A DNA stretch of 64,000 nt, taken from contig CALHAH010000006.1 in NCBI GenBank assembly GCA_937934115.1, positions 1 to 64,000 of the forward strand. Direction: 5' to 3'. Both the position numbers and the translations under genes were made by a program. Origin of the DNA: an uncultured Thermoanaerobaculum sp. GTDB lineage: Bacteria > Acidobacteriota > Thermoanaerobaculia > Thermoanaerobaculales > Thermoanaerobaculaceae. The stretch's first letter is position 1; the number at the start of each line of letters is the position of its first letter. This document shows, piece after piece, positions 19,410-28,709 of this stretch. The notes beneath the pieces were generated by a model, which was given only the letters and a program-made list of their open reading frames with translations, searched no databases and had not been told where the DNA came from.

Positions 19410-20783
19410 ATGGGTCGGGTTGTGCGCATCGGCAATGGACAAGGGTTTTGGGGCGATTCTCCGGATGCCGCCTACGAGCTTGTTACCCGAGGACCGGTGG
19501 ATTACATCGGTTTGGATTATCTGGCGGAGGTCACCCTCTCCATCATGATGCGACAAAAACTCAAGGACCCAGCGAAGGGTTACGCCACGGATTTTGTAAC
19601 ACTGCTTCGGCGCCTTTTGCCGGAGGTTATGGCTCGCAACGTCAAAATCGTGACCAACGCGGGAGGACTCAATCCCCGCGCCTGCCGGGAAGGCATCTTC
19701 CGGTTGGCGGAGGAGCTCCGTATTCGGGGCCTTAAGGTAGGTATTGTGGAAGGGGACGACCTGGTTCCACGGTTGGACGAGCTTTTTGCGGCGGGGATGC
19801 ACTTGCCACACATGGAAACCGGCGCACGCCTTTCCGATGTGGCCAGGGACCGCATTCTTTCGGCGAACGCCTACCTTGGGGCCATGCCGGTAGCTGAAGC
19901 CTTAAGGCAGGGGGCACACATAGTTCTGGCTGGGCGGATTACTGACACGGCCTTGGTTTTAGGCCCGCTGGTGGCGGAGTTTGGGTGGGGTGGTGAAGAC
20001 TGGGATCTCCTGGCTGCGGGTACGGTGGCCGGACACATCGTTGAGTGCGGCGCCCAGTGCACAGGCGGCAACTTTACGCGTTGGTGGGAGGTGCCGGACC
20101 TTTGGGATGTGGGCTATCCGGTCTTGGAATGCCATGAAGACGGAACCTTCGTGGTGACCAAACACCCGGGAAGCGGTGGGTGCGTCACGGAAGCGACGGT
20201 TTCAGAACAGTTGCTTTACGAAATGGGGGATCCCACCGACTACATTACTGCCGATTGTCGCGTGGATTTCACGTCTATCCGTTTAGAACAGGAGGGGGAG
20301 AACCGGGTTCGGGTTTCCGGGATTAAAGGCAGGCCGCCCACTGAGTTTTATAAGGTTTCTGCCTCCGTTCACAAGGGATTCAAGGCCGCAGGACAGCTGG
20401 TAATTTCGGGGCCACGGGCGGTGGAAAAAGCCAAGCTTTGCGCTGACCTTGTCTTTCGGCGTTTGGAGAAAGCAGGGGTAGCGTTTCCGCCTGAAGACCG
20501 AGTCGTGGAGCTCTTGGGTACCGGCGTTTGTCACCCCGGGGTTGCCCCTGCTCCCTCTGACGTGCCAGAGGTGGTCTTGCGAATCGCTGTGAAAAGCGAC
20601 GATTGGCACAAAGTGGAGCGCTTCGGCATGGAGCTGGCACCTCTTATCACCTCCGGTCCACCCGGCGTCACCGGCTTTTCCGGGGGGCGCCCCAAGCCCC
20701 AGGACATCGTTTCTTTTTGGCCGGCGCTCATCCCCAAAAACATGGTTGATCCTTTTGTGCGGGTGAGCGTGGAAGAGGTGTAG
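19410..20783 (+). CDS. AtuA-like (DUF1446 / acyclic terpene utilisation) family protein
   Basis: RIGNGQGFWGDSPDAAYELVTRGPVDYIGLDYLAEVTLSIM...IVTNAGGLNPRACREGI...GRITDTALVLGPLVAEFGW. Confidence 0.85.
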   Translation: MGRVVRIGNGQGFWGDSPDAAYELVTRGPVDYIGLDYLAEVTLSIMMRQKLKDPAKGYATDFVTLLRRLLPEVMARNVKIVTNAGGLNPRACREGIFRLAEELRIRGLKVGIVEGDDLVPRLDELFAAGMHLPHMETGARLSDVARDRILSANAYLGAMPVAEALRQGAHIVLAGRITDTALVLGPLVAEFGWGGEDWDLLAAGTVAGHIVECGAQCTGGNFTRWWEVPDLWDVGYPVLECHEDGTFVVTKHPGSGGCVTEATVSEQLLYEMGDPTDYITADCRVDFTSIRLEQEGENRVRVSGIKGRPPTEFYKVSASVHKGFKAAGQLVISGPRAVEKAKLCADLVFRRLEKAGVAFPPEDRVVELLGTGVCHPGVAPAPSDVPEVVLRIAVKSDDWHKVERFGMELAPLITSGPPGVTGFSGGRPKPQDIVSFWPALIPKNMVDPFVRVSVEEV

Positions 20784-20864
20784 CTGCCGCGGCCGCCACA
20801 CAAACTCGCGAAAATTCCCAGTGTAGGCCTTAAAGCATCGCTTTCGGCGATTTGCGTACGCCCG

Positions 20865-21626
20865 TCAGCGCAAGCAGGTTTGGGAGCGGCCGCCGTCCAC
20901 CGGCAGGGAAACACCGGTGATCCATCCCGCCTTCTCGGAAGCGAGAAAAGCAATGGCTTCTGCCACCTCCTCGGCCTTGCCCACTCTCCCCAATGGGTGG
21001 GTAGCGAGGGAGTGTTGGAGGAACGCCTGGTAGGCGGCTTCGTCCATGCCGCCCCGCCGGTGAAGCTCGGTGACCACCACTCCGGGGTTTACCGCATTGA
21101 CGCGAATACCCTGTGGTCCCAGCTCCAACGCCAAGCAGTGGGTGAGTTGGTCGACAGCGGCCTTGGAAACCGCGTACGGGGCTATGCCTGGGAAGGCGCG
21201 AATTCCCGCCACCGAAGAGACGTTCACCACCGAGCCACGGGTTTCCTTGAGGTAGGGGATAGCCTGGCGCGTGAGATCCACGACGCTTAAAAGGTTGATT
21301 TCCAGCATTTGATCCCAAATGGCAAGCTCCGTTTGCGCAAAGGCCCCGGAACCAATGATGCCGGCGTTGTTAACCAAAACGTCCACGTGCCCAAAAACCT
21401 CAACCACCGAGTCTACAAGGCCCGCGCGCGCATCCCTGTTTTGCAAGTCGCATACAAAAACCTCAGCTTTGGGCAGCAGGGCTTTTACCTCGTCCAACCG
21501 CTGGCGGTTGCGCCCTACCAACGCCACCGCAGCGAAAGCTTTTCCAAACCGCAGCGCCGTGGCGCGCCCGATACCGCTAGAAGCCCCCGTGACCAGGACT
21601 ACTTTTTCCGCAAACTCTTGCTCCAT
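20865..21626 (-). CDS. Short-chain dehydrogenase/reductase (SDR)
   Basis: VLVTGASSGIGRATA, LVNNAGIIG, YAVSKAAVDQLT, VNAVNPGVVVTE. Confidence 0.95.
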   Translation of the reverse strand: MEQEFAEKVVLVTGASSGIGRATALRFGKAFAAVALVGRNRQRLDEVKALLPKAEVFVCDLQNRDARAGLVDSVVEVFGHVDVLVNNAGIIGSGAFAQTELAIWDQMLEINLLSVVDLTRQAIPYLKETRGSVVNVSSVAGIRAFPGIAPYAVSKAAVDQLTHCLALELGPQGIRVNAVNPGVVVTELHRRGGMDEAAYQAFLQHSLATHPLGRVGKAEEVAEAIAFLASEKAGWITGVSLPVDGGRSQTCLR

Positions 21627-21636
21627 GGTTCCTCCT

Positions 21637-22218
21637 TTAAGCTTTTCTCTCCCAGCTTTGGAGCACCTCCTCCCAAACCCCTTGCGCTTTTAGCAGGAAA
21701 ATCACGGCCTCGCGCACTGCCCCCTGCCCCCCGGGTGCGGAGACCACCACGTGGGCCCGGGCCCGCACCTCTTCCGCGGCGTCGGCGGGAACCAAAGTGA
21801 GCCCTGCTAAGGAGAAAACGGGTAAGTCCGGGATATCGTCGCCCATGTAGGCCACGTGCTCGCAGGCCAGCCCCAGCCTCTGGCAAAGGCGGGCAAAATC
21901 AGCAGCCTTGTCCCGGCTTTCCTCCACCACGAGGTTGGAGTCCACACCTAGGTCTGCCAGGCGGCGGCGCAGTACCGCCCCGCCCCGACCGGAAAGAACC
22001 CCCACCCGAATTCCCACGTTCTGAGCCAGTTTTAATGCAAAACCATCGCGGGAAAAAAACACCTTGATGCTTTCGCCTTGACGGGTGTAGTAAAGCTTGC
22101 CATCGGTAAGAACCCCGTCAACGTCCAAAATCAAAGCTCGAATCTTTCGCGCCCGCGCCAAGAGGAGAGCCTCACCCTCCACGTCACCCCCAAACGCCCC
22201 TATCCTAACGCAACACAC
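21637..22218 (-). CDS. kdsC: KdsC-like HAD phosphatase (Kdo-8-phosphate phosphatase family)
   Basis: IRALILDVDGVLTDGKLYYTRQGE...SGRGGAVLRRRLADLGV...HVAYMGDDIPDLPVFSLAGLTLVPADA. Confidence 0.88.
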   Translation of the reverse strand: MCCVRIGAFGGDVEGEALLLARARKIRALILDVDGVLTDGKLYYTRQGESIKVFFSRDGFALKLAQNVGIRVGVLSGRGGAVLRRRLADLGVDSNLVVEESRDKAADFARLCQRLGLACEHVAYMGDDIPDLPVFSLAGLTLVPADAAEEVRARAHVVVSAPGGQGAVREAVIFLLKAQGVWEEVLQSWERKA

Positions 22219-22305
22219 CTCCGCCGCGCCTTAATAAAGCGGGGCGACGCTTTTTGTGTTTGGCATTTTGTGCCTTACCCAGTGGTTTTGGGGGACGAAG
22301 CGTTT

Positions 22306-22335
22306 TTGTGAGCGAAGGGTTTCGGCGTTTACAAT
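22306..22335 (+). promoter_or_regulatory. Sigma70-like promoter immediately upstream of the ABC ATPase ATG (22344)
   Basis: TTGTGA - 18 bp - TACAAT. The -10 ends 8 bp before the ATG. Confidence 0.35.
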
Positions 22336-22343
22336 GGCGTGCC

Positions 22344-23393
22344 ATGCCGTGGTTAGAGGTTCACCAGCTGGTCGTGGCTTTCCCTACTTCTGCGGGTTGG
22401 CAGAAGGTGGTGGATGGTGTTTCCTTTTCCGTGGAAAGGGAAGAAACGTTGGGGTTGGCTGGAGAATCGGGGAGCGGCAAAACGCTTTCCCTCATGGCTC
22501 TTGGAGCTCTCATCCCGCCTGCGGGCAGGGTGTTGGGCGGCCAAGTGAAGGTGGATGGTGTGGACGTTTTGGCGGCGGGAGAAGCGGAGCTGCGGAGGAT
22601 ACGAGGCGGGGTTTTGGGCTTCGTATTCCAGCACCCGGCTTTGGCCTTCAACCCGGTGCTGTCGCTGGGGCGGCAAGTGACGGAAGCTGCGGTCTTGCAC
22701 GGGGTTTCGGCTGACGATGCCAAGGTGCAAGCGTTGGAGCTCCTAACGCTTGTGGGGCTAGTTCCTCCGCTGGAGTTTTTTCGGGCGTATCCCCATGAGC
22801 TCTCCGGAGGGCAGATCCAGCGGGCAGCGTTAGCAGCAGCACTTTCGGGAAAACCTCAGGGTCTGGTGCTGGACGAGCCCACTTCGGCCCTCGACCCTTT
22901 GGCGCAAGCGTCCTTTGTGCACTTGCTGGCGGAGTTAGCCCACCGTTTTCACCTGGCGCTGCTCCTGGCAAGCCACGACCTTCCCCTAATTGCGGGGTTG
23001 TGCAAGAAGCTTGTGGTGCTAGCGGCGGGAGAAACCGTAGAAGAAGGTTTGACCCCACAGGTGCTGCAGGAGCCTTTGCACCCCGCCACCGTGTTCTTAA
23101 CTGGCGGCACGGGTGGCAAGGCGGACCTGCTTCCGGGAAGGGTGCAGCCGGCATGGCGAAGCAGTAACAATGCTGCTTTTCAGGGGGAAGCACCACCCCC
23201 AGCCCAGGCAAACGCCGGCAAGGAGGGTTCCCTGAAAGCGCCCGGCATACCTGTGGCAATGGGCTGTCGCTTTGCGCCGCGCTGTCCCTGGGTCTTTGCC
23301 CGCTGTCTGCAAGCGCGGCCAGCTTTGGCACCCGTAGGGGATGGCCGTCGGGTGCGTTGCTTCCTTCACCATGGGGAAAGCAACGATGGGTGA
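22344..23393 (+). CDS. Oligopeptide/dipeptide-type ABC transporter ATP-binding protein (OppD/DppD-like)
   Basis: Walker A GESGSGKT, signature ELSGGQIQRA, Walker B GLVLDEP; C-terminal C-rich oligopeptide-ABC tail MGCRFAPRCPWVFARCLQARPAL. Confidence 0.9.
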   Translation: MPWLEVHQLVVAFPTSAGWQKVVDGVSFSVEREETLGLAGESGSGKTLSLMALGALIPPAGRVLGGQVKVDGVDVLAAGEAELRRIRGGVLGFVFQHPALAFNPVLSLGRQVTEAAVLHGVSADDAKVQALELLTLVGLVPPLEFFRAYPHELSGGQIQRAALAAALSGKPQGLVLDEPTSALDPLAQASFVHLLAELAHRFHLALLLASHDLPLIAGLCKKLVVLAAGETVEEGLTPQVLQEPLHPATVFLTGGTGGKADLLPGRVQPAWRSSNNAAFQGEAPPPAQANAGKEGSLKAPGIPVAMGCRFAPRCPWVFARCLQARPALAPVGDGRRVRCFLHHGESNDG

Positions 23394-24375
23394 GGTACTT
23401 TTGAAAGGCACACATCTGCACCTGGCCTTTGCGCCACGCGGGGGTAGGGTATCCCGGAAAGCGCCAGGGGAGGGGGGGGTGGTGGCGCTGTGCGACGTTT
23501 CCCTGGAGGTGGCGGCAGGGGAGGTGCTGGGGGTGGTGGGCGCATCGGGCGCAGGGAAAAGCTCGCTCATCAAGGTGCTGGCGTGCCTGCAAAGGGCCAG
23601 TGCCGGTGAGGTTTATTGGCAAGGCGTGCGGGTGGATCACCTCTCCGAGGGCCAGCTTCGTCCGTGGCGCCACCTGGTGCAGGTGGTGTTTCAGGAGCCG
23701 GGGAGCTCCTTCAACCCTCGGCACACGGTGGGTTTTGCGTTGCGCGAGGCCTTTTCCGTGCAGAAAAAGCGCCTCGGCGGAGGCGAGGTTTTGGAAAACG
23801 AAAGGCTCCGCACGCTTTTCTCTTTGGTTGGCCTTCCGTTTTCCCAGGAGTTCCTTTCCCGGAGGATATGCGAGTTCTCCGGCGGTCAGCGGCAGCGGTT
23901 GAGCTTGGCTCGGGCTTTGGCGGTGCAACCTAAAGTGTTGCTTTTGGACGAACCGGTGGCATCCTTGGACGTGCCCGTTCGCCGGCGTTTTTTGCAGTGC
24001 CTCAACGAACTCGTGTCCACTACTGGCTTGGGTGTGCTCGTGGTTACCCACGACCTGAGCATCTTGGACAACGTGGCGCACCGAGTTTTGGTGCTCTTGG
24101 CAGGGCGAGTGGTGGAGGAGGGTCCCTGGTCGCAGGTGAGACGCTTCCCCCTTCACCCGTACACCAGCGCTTTGCTGGATGCTTCGCGAGACGTCCTTCG
24201 GTGGCAGCGTTTTTTTCTGCCGGCGCCTTCGGGTTGTGCTTTTCGCTTGGCCTGTCCGTGGGTGTCACCGGCTTGCCTTTCAGACCCACAACTGCAATCT
24301 ATACAACAGCAGCGGGTTGCCTGTTTTCACCCGCTGGTCGGAAACATTTCCCGTGAAAAACTCGTACAACCGTGA
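23386..24375 (+). CDS. Oligopeptide/dipeptide-type ABC transporter ATP-binding protein (OppF/DppF-like)
   Basis: GASGAGKSSL, EFSGGQRQRLSLARALAVQPKVLLLDEPVASLDV; C-rich tail CAFRLACPWVSPACLSD. Overlaps the preceding gene. Confidence 0.9.
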   Translation: MGEVLLKGTHLHLAFAPRGGRVSRKAPGEGGVVALCDVSLEVAAGEVLGVVGASGAGKSSLIKVLACLQRASAGEVYWQGVRVDHLSEGQLRPWRHLVQVVFQEPGSSFNPRHTVGFALREAFSVQKKRLGGGEVLENERLRTLFSLVGLPFSQEFLSRRICEFSGGQRQRLSLARALAVQPKVLLLDEPVASLDVPVRRRFLQCLNELVSTTGLGVLVVTHDLSILDNVAHRVLVLLAGRVVEEGPWSQVRRFPLHPYTSALLDASRDVLRWQRFFLPAPSGCAFRLACPWVSPACLSDPQLQSIQQQRVACFHPLVGNISREKLVQP

Positions 24376-24391
24376 CGTAAGGGAGGTGGCC

Positions 24392-26068
24392 GTGGTTTGG
24401 AACCGATTTTATGCGGCTTTTTTCGTGGTAGCGCTGGTCAATGGGTTGCCTTGCTGGGCCCAGCAACGGCCCGTGGAAACAACGTCCGGCACCCAAGTGC
24501 GGGGACAGCGCCTGGCCGTTGAGCGCCAGCTCACTTTGAGCTTGCGGCAAGCCACAGAGATGGCGCTGCAGCACAACATCAACTTGGAAATCTCTCGCCT
24601 CTCGCTGGCCTCTGCCTCCCAGGGCGTCCTGGCGGCCAGCGGGGTGTTTGACCCCTTTGTGAAGGTGGACTTTTCGGAAAGCTCCTCAGAAAGCCCGGCC
24701 ACCAACCAACTGGTGGGTGCCCAGGTCAACAAGCAGGACCGCCGCACCTTCAATCTCAGCTTCGGCACGCTCCTGCCCACCGGTGGGCAGGCGGCTGTGG
24801 GCTGGACCAACACCCGCAACAAAACCAATTCCACGTTTTTCTTCCTCAACCCGTCCTACAACTCGGGGTTGACCTTTTCGCTGAGTCAGCCGCTTTTGCG
24901 CTCGTTTGGTACCGATGTGAACCGTTCGCGCATTGAAATTGCGCGCAAAAACCGGCATTTGAGCTTGCTGGATTTTGAAAGGCTGGTCATCACCACCCTG
25001 CAACAGGTGGAAAGCGCGTACTGGAACTTGGTGTACGCCCGGGAAAACCTCAAAGTGAAGCAACAGTCTTTGAAGTTAGCCCAGGACCTTTTGGAGCAAA
25101 CGCGGATTCGCGTACGGGTGGGCACTTCGGCTCCCATTGACATCGTGCAATCGGAAGCTACGGTGGCAGCCCGGGAGCAGGACATCATCATTGCGGAAAA
25201 CGCAGTGCAGGCAGCGGCCGACAACCTTAAGATCCTTCTGGGGTTCGAAGACCCGCAGGACTTTTTGGCCGAAATCGTGCCTACCGACAGCCTGCAAGCC
25301 CTCATTGAAACGGTGGACTTTGAAAAGGCCGTGCAGACAGCTCTCGAGCGACGGCCCGAGCTCAAGAGCAAGCACGTGCAAAGGGAGATTGTGGAGCAAA
25401 ACCTGCTCTTGGCGCGCAGCGCTTTGCTCCCGCAGCTGGATTGGGGGGTGAACTACGGGTTTGTGGGGGTAGGGGGCACCTTTACCCAAAGGGATCCACG
25501 AACGGGGCAAGTTATTGCAGTGACCCCAGGAAACTGGGACGATGCCTTAAGGCAAATCCGCGACCGTGACTACGCCCAGTGGTCAACCACTTTGAGCTTC
25601 AGTTACTCCTTGGGTAACCACCAGGCCAAAGCACAGCTGGCCCAGCGTCGGTTTGAGTATGCTGCCGCCCAGCAAGCCCTCGCGGCGCAGCGACAGGCGG
25701 TGATCGCCGAGGTTCGTGCAGCGGTTCGTAACCTGGAGGCCTCCGCCAAGGCCATTGCCGCAGCCGTAAAAGCCCGGGAGCTCGCTGAACGCAACCTGGA
25801 AGCCGAGCTCAAGAAGTTCGAAAACGGCATGTCCACCAACTACCAGGTGCTTAAGATCCAAGAGGACCTGGCAGCCGCGCAAGCGGCCGAGCTCCAGGCA
25901 CGGGTGAGCTACCGGCAATCCATGGTGGCCTACCAGGTGGCGGTGGGCACGCTTTTGGATACCATGGGCATCCAGCTTGCAGACACGGTGCCTGAGCCCG
26001 AGGTTCACACCTACTGGAAGGATGTGCCGTTCCTCAAGCTGTCACACTGGAGCCCTGAAAAGGAGTAG
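24392..26068 (+). CDS. TolC-family outer membrane efflux protein
   Basis: LTLSLRQATEMALQHNINLEISRLSLASA...VESAYWNLVYARENLKVKQQSLKLAQDLLEQTRIRVRVGTSAPIDIVQSEATVAAREQD. Confidence 0.92.
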   Translation: MVWNRFYAAFFVVALVNGLPCWAQQRPVETTSGTQVRGQRLAVERQLTLSLRQATEMALQHNINLEISRLSLASASQGVLAASGVFDPFVKVDFSESSSESPATNQLVGAQVNKQDRRTFNLSFGTLLPTGGQAAVGWTNTRNKTNSTFFFLNPSYNSGLTFSLSQPLLRSFGTDVNRSRIEIARKNRHLSLLDFERLVITTLQQVESAYWNLVYARENLKVKQQSLKLAQDLLEQTRIRVRVGTSAPIDIVQSEATVAAREQDIIIAENAVQAAADNLKILLGFEDPQDFLAEIVPTDSLQALIETVDFEKAVQTALERRPELKSKHVQREIVEQNLLLARSALLPQLDWGVNYGFVGVGGTFTQRDPRTGQVIAVTPGNWDDALRQIRDRDYAQWSTTLSFSYSLGNHQAKAQLAQRRFEYAAAQQALAAQRQAVIAEVRAAVRNLEASAKAIAAAVKARELAERNLEAELKKFENGMSTNYQVLKIQEDLAAAQAAELQARVSYRQSMVAYQVAVGTLLDTMGIQLADTVPEPEVHTYWKDVPFLKLSHWSPEKE

Positions 26069-26072
26069 GGTA

Positions 26073-26816
26073 ATGGCTATGGCCTCCCAAGAACTCCAAG
26101 AAAAATTAGCAGTTGGCGAGCTGTCACGGAAGGCTTTGGGCCGGGTGTTTCGCTGTTTTAGCGAACCGCGAAGGGTTTTTGGGGAACTGGCCTTTAGACC
26201 AACCTTCTTTTGGGTTTTGCTCCTCACAGTCTTTTTGAGCCTAAGCGTGCAGCTGATCCTTTCCCCGCGCATTGACATGGAAGCGACAGTAACCCAAGGG
26301 ATGAGACGGGCGGGAAGAGAAGTTCCAGAAGAAAAGGTGCGGGAAGCGGTGCAAGCTGGCGAGCGCTTCCGCACCATAGGCCTCGTGCTGGCGCCGATGG
26401 GTGCCTTGGCAGTTACACTGCTGTTGGGTGGTGTGTACTTCCTCGCCCTCAAGGTGGCAGGCTCGGAAGCGGAATACCCAGCGGTACTGTCCGCCGTGGC
26501 GCACGCTGGTTTTCCCCCCAGCGCCGCGCAGTCCCTGCTGCTTGCCATTGTGGCCTCCACCCGGCAGTCGTTTCCCGCACAGGAAATTCCCAAGCTTTTG
26601 CAATCCAACTTGGCCTCCTTCTTAGGGGAGGATGCACCCCAGGCGCTGGTGGCTGTGGGAGAACTTCTGGACGTCTTCAACCTTTGGTATTGGGTGCTAT
26701 TGGCTTGGGGTTTGGCAGCAGTGGGGGGTGTGCCCATGCGCAAATCGGCAAGCATCGTTGCGGTTTTTTGGGGCTTTTGGGCAGTGGCACGCGTAGCCCT
26801 CGCATTTTTGAGGTAG
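26073..26816 (+). CDS. Yip1-domain-like integral membrane protein
   Basis: SRKALGRVFRCFSEPRRVFGELAFRPTFFWVLLLTVFLSL start and several TM segments. Confidence 0.6.
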   Translation: MAMASQELQEKLAVGELSRKALGRVFRCFSEPRRVFGELAFRPTFFWVLLLTVFLSLSVQLILSPRIDMEATVTQGMRRAGREVPEEKVREAVQAGERFRTIGLVLAPMGALAVTLLLGGVYFLALKVAGSEAEYPAVLSAVAHAGFPPSAAQSLLLAIVASTRQSFPAQEIPKLLQSNLASFLGEDAPQALVAVGELLDVFNLWYWVLLAWGLAAVGGVPMRKSASIVAVFWGFWAVARVALAFLR

Positions 26817-26820
26817 GCGT

Positions 26821-28011
26821 ATGCGAAAGTTGGGGCTTGCCGTTTTGGCAGTGGTGGTTTTTGGCCTCATCCTTTTCCTTTCCCTACGCGGCAACAGCCA
26901 CAGGGGAACGGCAGTGGAGGTGGTGGCGGTAGTACCGCGGACCGTCGTCGCCACGGTTAAGGCCTCGGGAAACATCAGTCCACGGAAAAAGGTGGAAATC
27001 CAATCCAAGGTAATTGGGGAGATCGTAGCCTTGCCGTTTCGGGAAGGAGACGCCGTCAAGGCTGGGGACGTGGTGGTGGAAATAGAAAAAAAGCTCTACC
27101 AGGCAGCCTGTGACCAAGCCCGGGCCGCCTTGGAGCAAGCCCGGGTGCAATTGGAACGAGCCCAGGCGGAGCTGGCGAACGCCGAGCTGGAGGCAGCGCG
27201 CACGGAACGGCTCTTCGCCCAGGGGGTCGTTTCCGAGCAAGCCAGGGATCGGGCCCGTCTGGCGTTGGAGCAAGCTCAGGTGGCGGTTCGGGCGCAGGAA
27301 AGGGCCATTGAACAAGCCAGCTTTGCCTTGCGCCGGGCTTTGGAGGACTTGGACCGCACCACCATTCGCGCCCCCATGGACGGGGTGGTGATTTCCCGGC
27401 GGGTTGAGGTGGGGGAAACCGCCATCATGGGCACCACCAATTTTCCTGGTTCCGTGCTCATGGTGATCGGCGACCTCTCAGAGTTGGTGGCGGAAGTGGA
27501 AGTTCCTGAGCGGGACGTGGTGCAGCTGCAGCTAGGCCAAAAAGCCGAGGTGAAGGTGGATGCCATCCCTGATGCGTCGTTCCCGGGGAAAGTGGTGGAG
27601 ATCGCCTCTTCGGGCACGAAGGTTGGGGACGTGGTGAAGTTCAAGGTCAAGGTGGCCTTAAACCAACCTGATGCCCGTCTGAAGCCCGAGATGACAGCCA
27701 AAGTGGAAATTATCACCCAGCGTGCGGAAAACGTTCTGGCCGTGCCGCTGCAAGCGGTGCAAACTCGGTTCTTGGATGACAAAGGCAAAGAGGTCTTCGG
27801 CCAAACCAGCGGGCGGGAAGTGGAGGTGGTGTATCTCTACGAAAAGGGCCGGGCGGTACGCCGGGAGGTAAAAACCGGAGTCCAGGACGAGCTTTACGTG
27901 GAAATCCGCGAGGGGTTGACAGCAGGAGAGAAAGTCATTACCGGGCCTTATAAGTCCCTGCGCACGCTCAAGGACGGGGAGGCGGTGCGGGAGGAAAAAC
28001 AAAGTGCGTAG
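26821..28011 (+). CDS. MacA/HlyD-like efflux periplasmic adaptor subunit
   Basis: [49 protein letters not shown]...[26 protein letters not shown]. Confidence 0.93.
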   Translation: MRKLGLAVLAVVVFGLILFLSLRGNSHRGTAVEVVAVVPRTVVATVKASGNISPRKKVEIQSKVIGEIVALPFREGDAVKAGDVVVEIEKKLYQAACDQARAALEQARVQLERAQAELANAELEAARTERLFAQGVVSEQARDRARLALEQAQVAVRAQERAIEQASFALRRALEDLDRTTIRAPMDGVVISRRVEVGETAIMGTTNFPGSVLMVIGDLSELVAEVEVPERDVVQLQLGQKAEVKVDAIPDASFPGKVVEIASSGTKVGDVVKFKVKVALNQPDARLKPEMTAKVEIITQRAENVLAVPLQAVQTRFLDDKGKEVFGQTSGREVEVVYLYEKGRAVRREVKTGVQDELYVEIREGLTAGEKVITGPYKSLRTLKDGEAVREEKQSA

Positions 28012-28028
28012 CTTTAGGGGGGAAGAAA

Positions 28029-28709
28029 GTGCTCATTGAGCTGAACAAAGTGGTAAAGGTTTACGACATGGGGGCGGTGGCGGTGCAGGCTCTCAACGGT
28101 GTGACGCTGGCGGTGGACAGGGGCGAATACGTGGCAATTATGGGTCCCTCGGGTTCGGGCAAGTCCACGCTTATGAACATCATCGGTTGCCTGGATACGC
28201 CCACCTCAGGGAGCTACCGCCTCAACGGACAGCTGGTGAACGAGCTTACCGACGATGAGCTGGCACGCATCCGCAACCAAGAGATTGGCTTCGTATTTCA
28301 AACGTTTAACCTCTTGCCCAGGGCTTCTGCCCTGGAAAACGTGGAGGTTCCCCTCATTTACGCGGGTGTACCGCGGGCGGAACGGCACAAGCGGGCCAAG
28401 GAAATGCTGGAGAGGGTAGGACTTGGCGATCGCCTCCACCACCAACCCAACGAGCTTTCCGGGGGGCAGCGTCAACGGGTGGCCATCGCCCGCGCGTTGG
28501 TGAACAACCCATCCTTGCTTTTAGCCGACGAACCCACCGGCAACCTGGATTCGCGTACCGGGACGGAAATCATGGAGCTTTTCGACCAGCTTAACCGCGA
28601 AGGGCATACCATTGTTCTCGTGACCCACGAGGAGGACATCGCCGCCCATGCCCGCCGTATCGTGCGTTTACGGGACGGCCAAATCCTGGATGACAGGCGG
28701 AAGGGGTAA
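28029..28709 (+). CDS. MacB/LolD-type ABC transporter ATP-binding protein
   Basis: [57 protein letters not shown]. Confidence 0.95.
   Translation: MLIELNKVVKVYDMGAVAVQALNGVTLAVDRGEYVAIMGPSGSGKSTLMNIIGCLDTPTSGSYRLNGQLVNELTDDELARIRNQEIGFVFQTFNLLPRASALENVEVPLIYAGVPRAERHKRAKEMLERVGLGDRLHHQPNELSGGQRQRVAIARALVNNPSLLLADEPTGNLDSRTGTEIMELFDQLNREGHTIVLVTHEEDIAAHARRIVRLRDGQILDDRRKG

Noticed and set aside
20865-21626. SDR gene as part of a specialised biosynthetic cluster with the AtuA-like gene
   Set aside because: Convergent orientation and no further tailoring genes nearby; ordinary metabolic gene placement.
22648-24156. 502-aa minus-strand ORF and other long antisense ORFs (e.g. 59504-60514 +, 18596-19735 +)
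   Set aside because: They lie wholly or mostly opposite or out of frame to well-supported genes and have low-complexity composition typical of GC-rich shadow ORFs.
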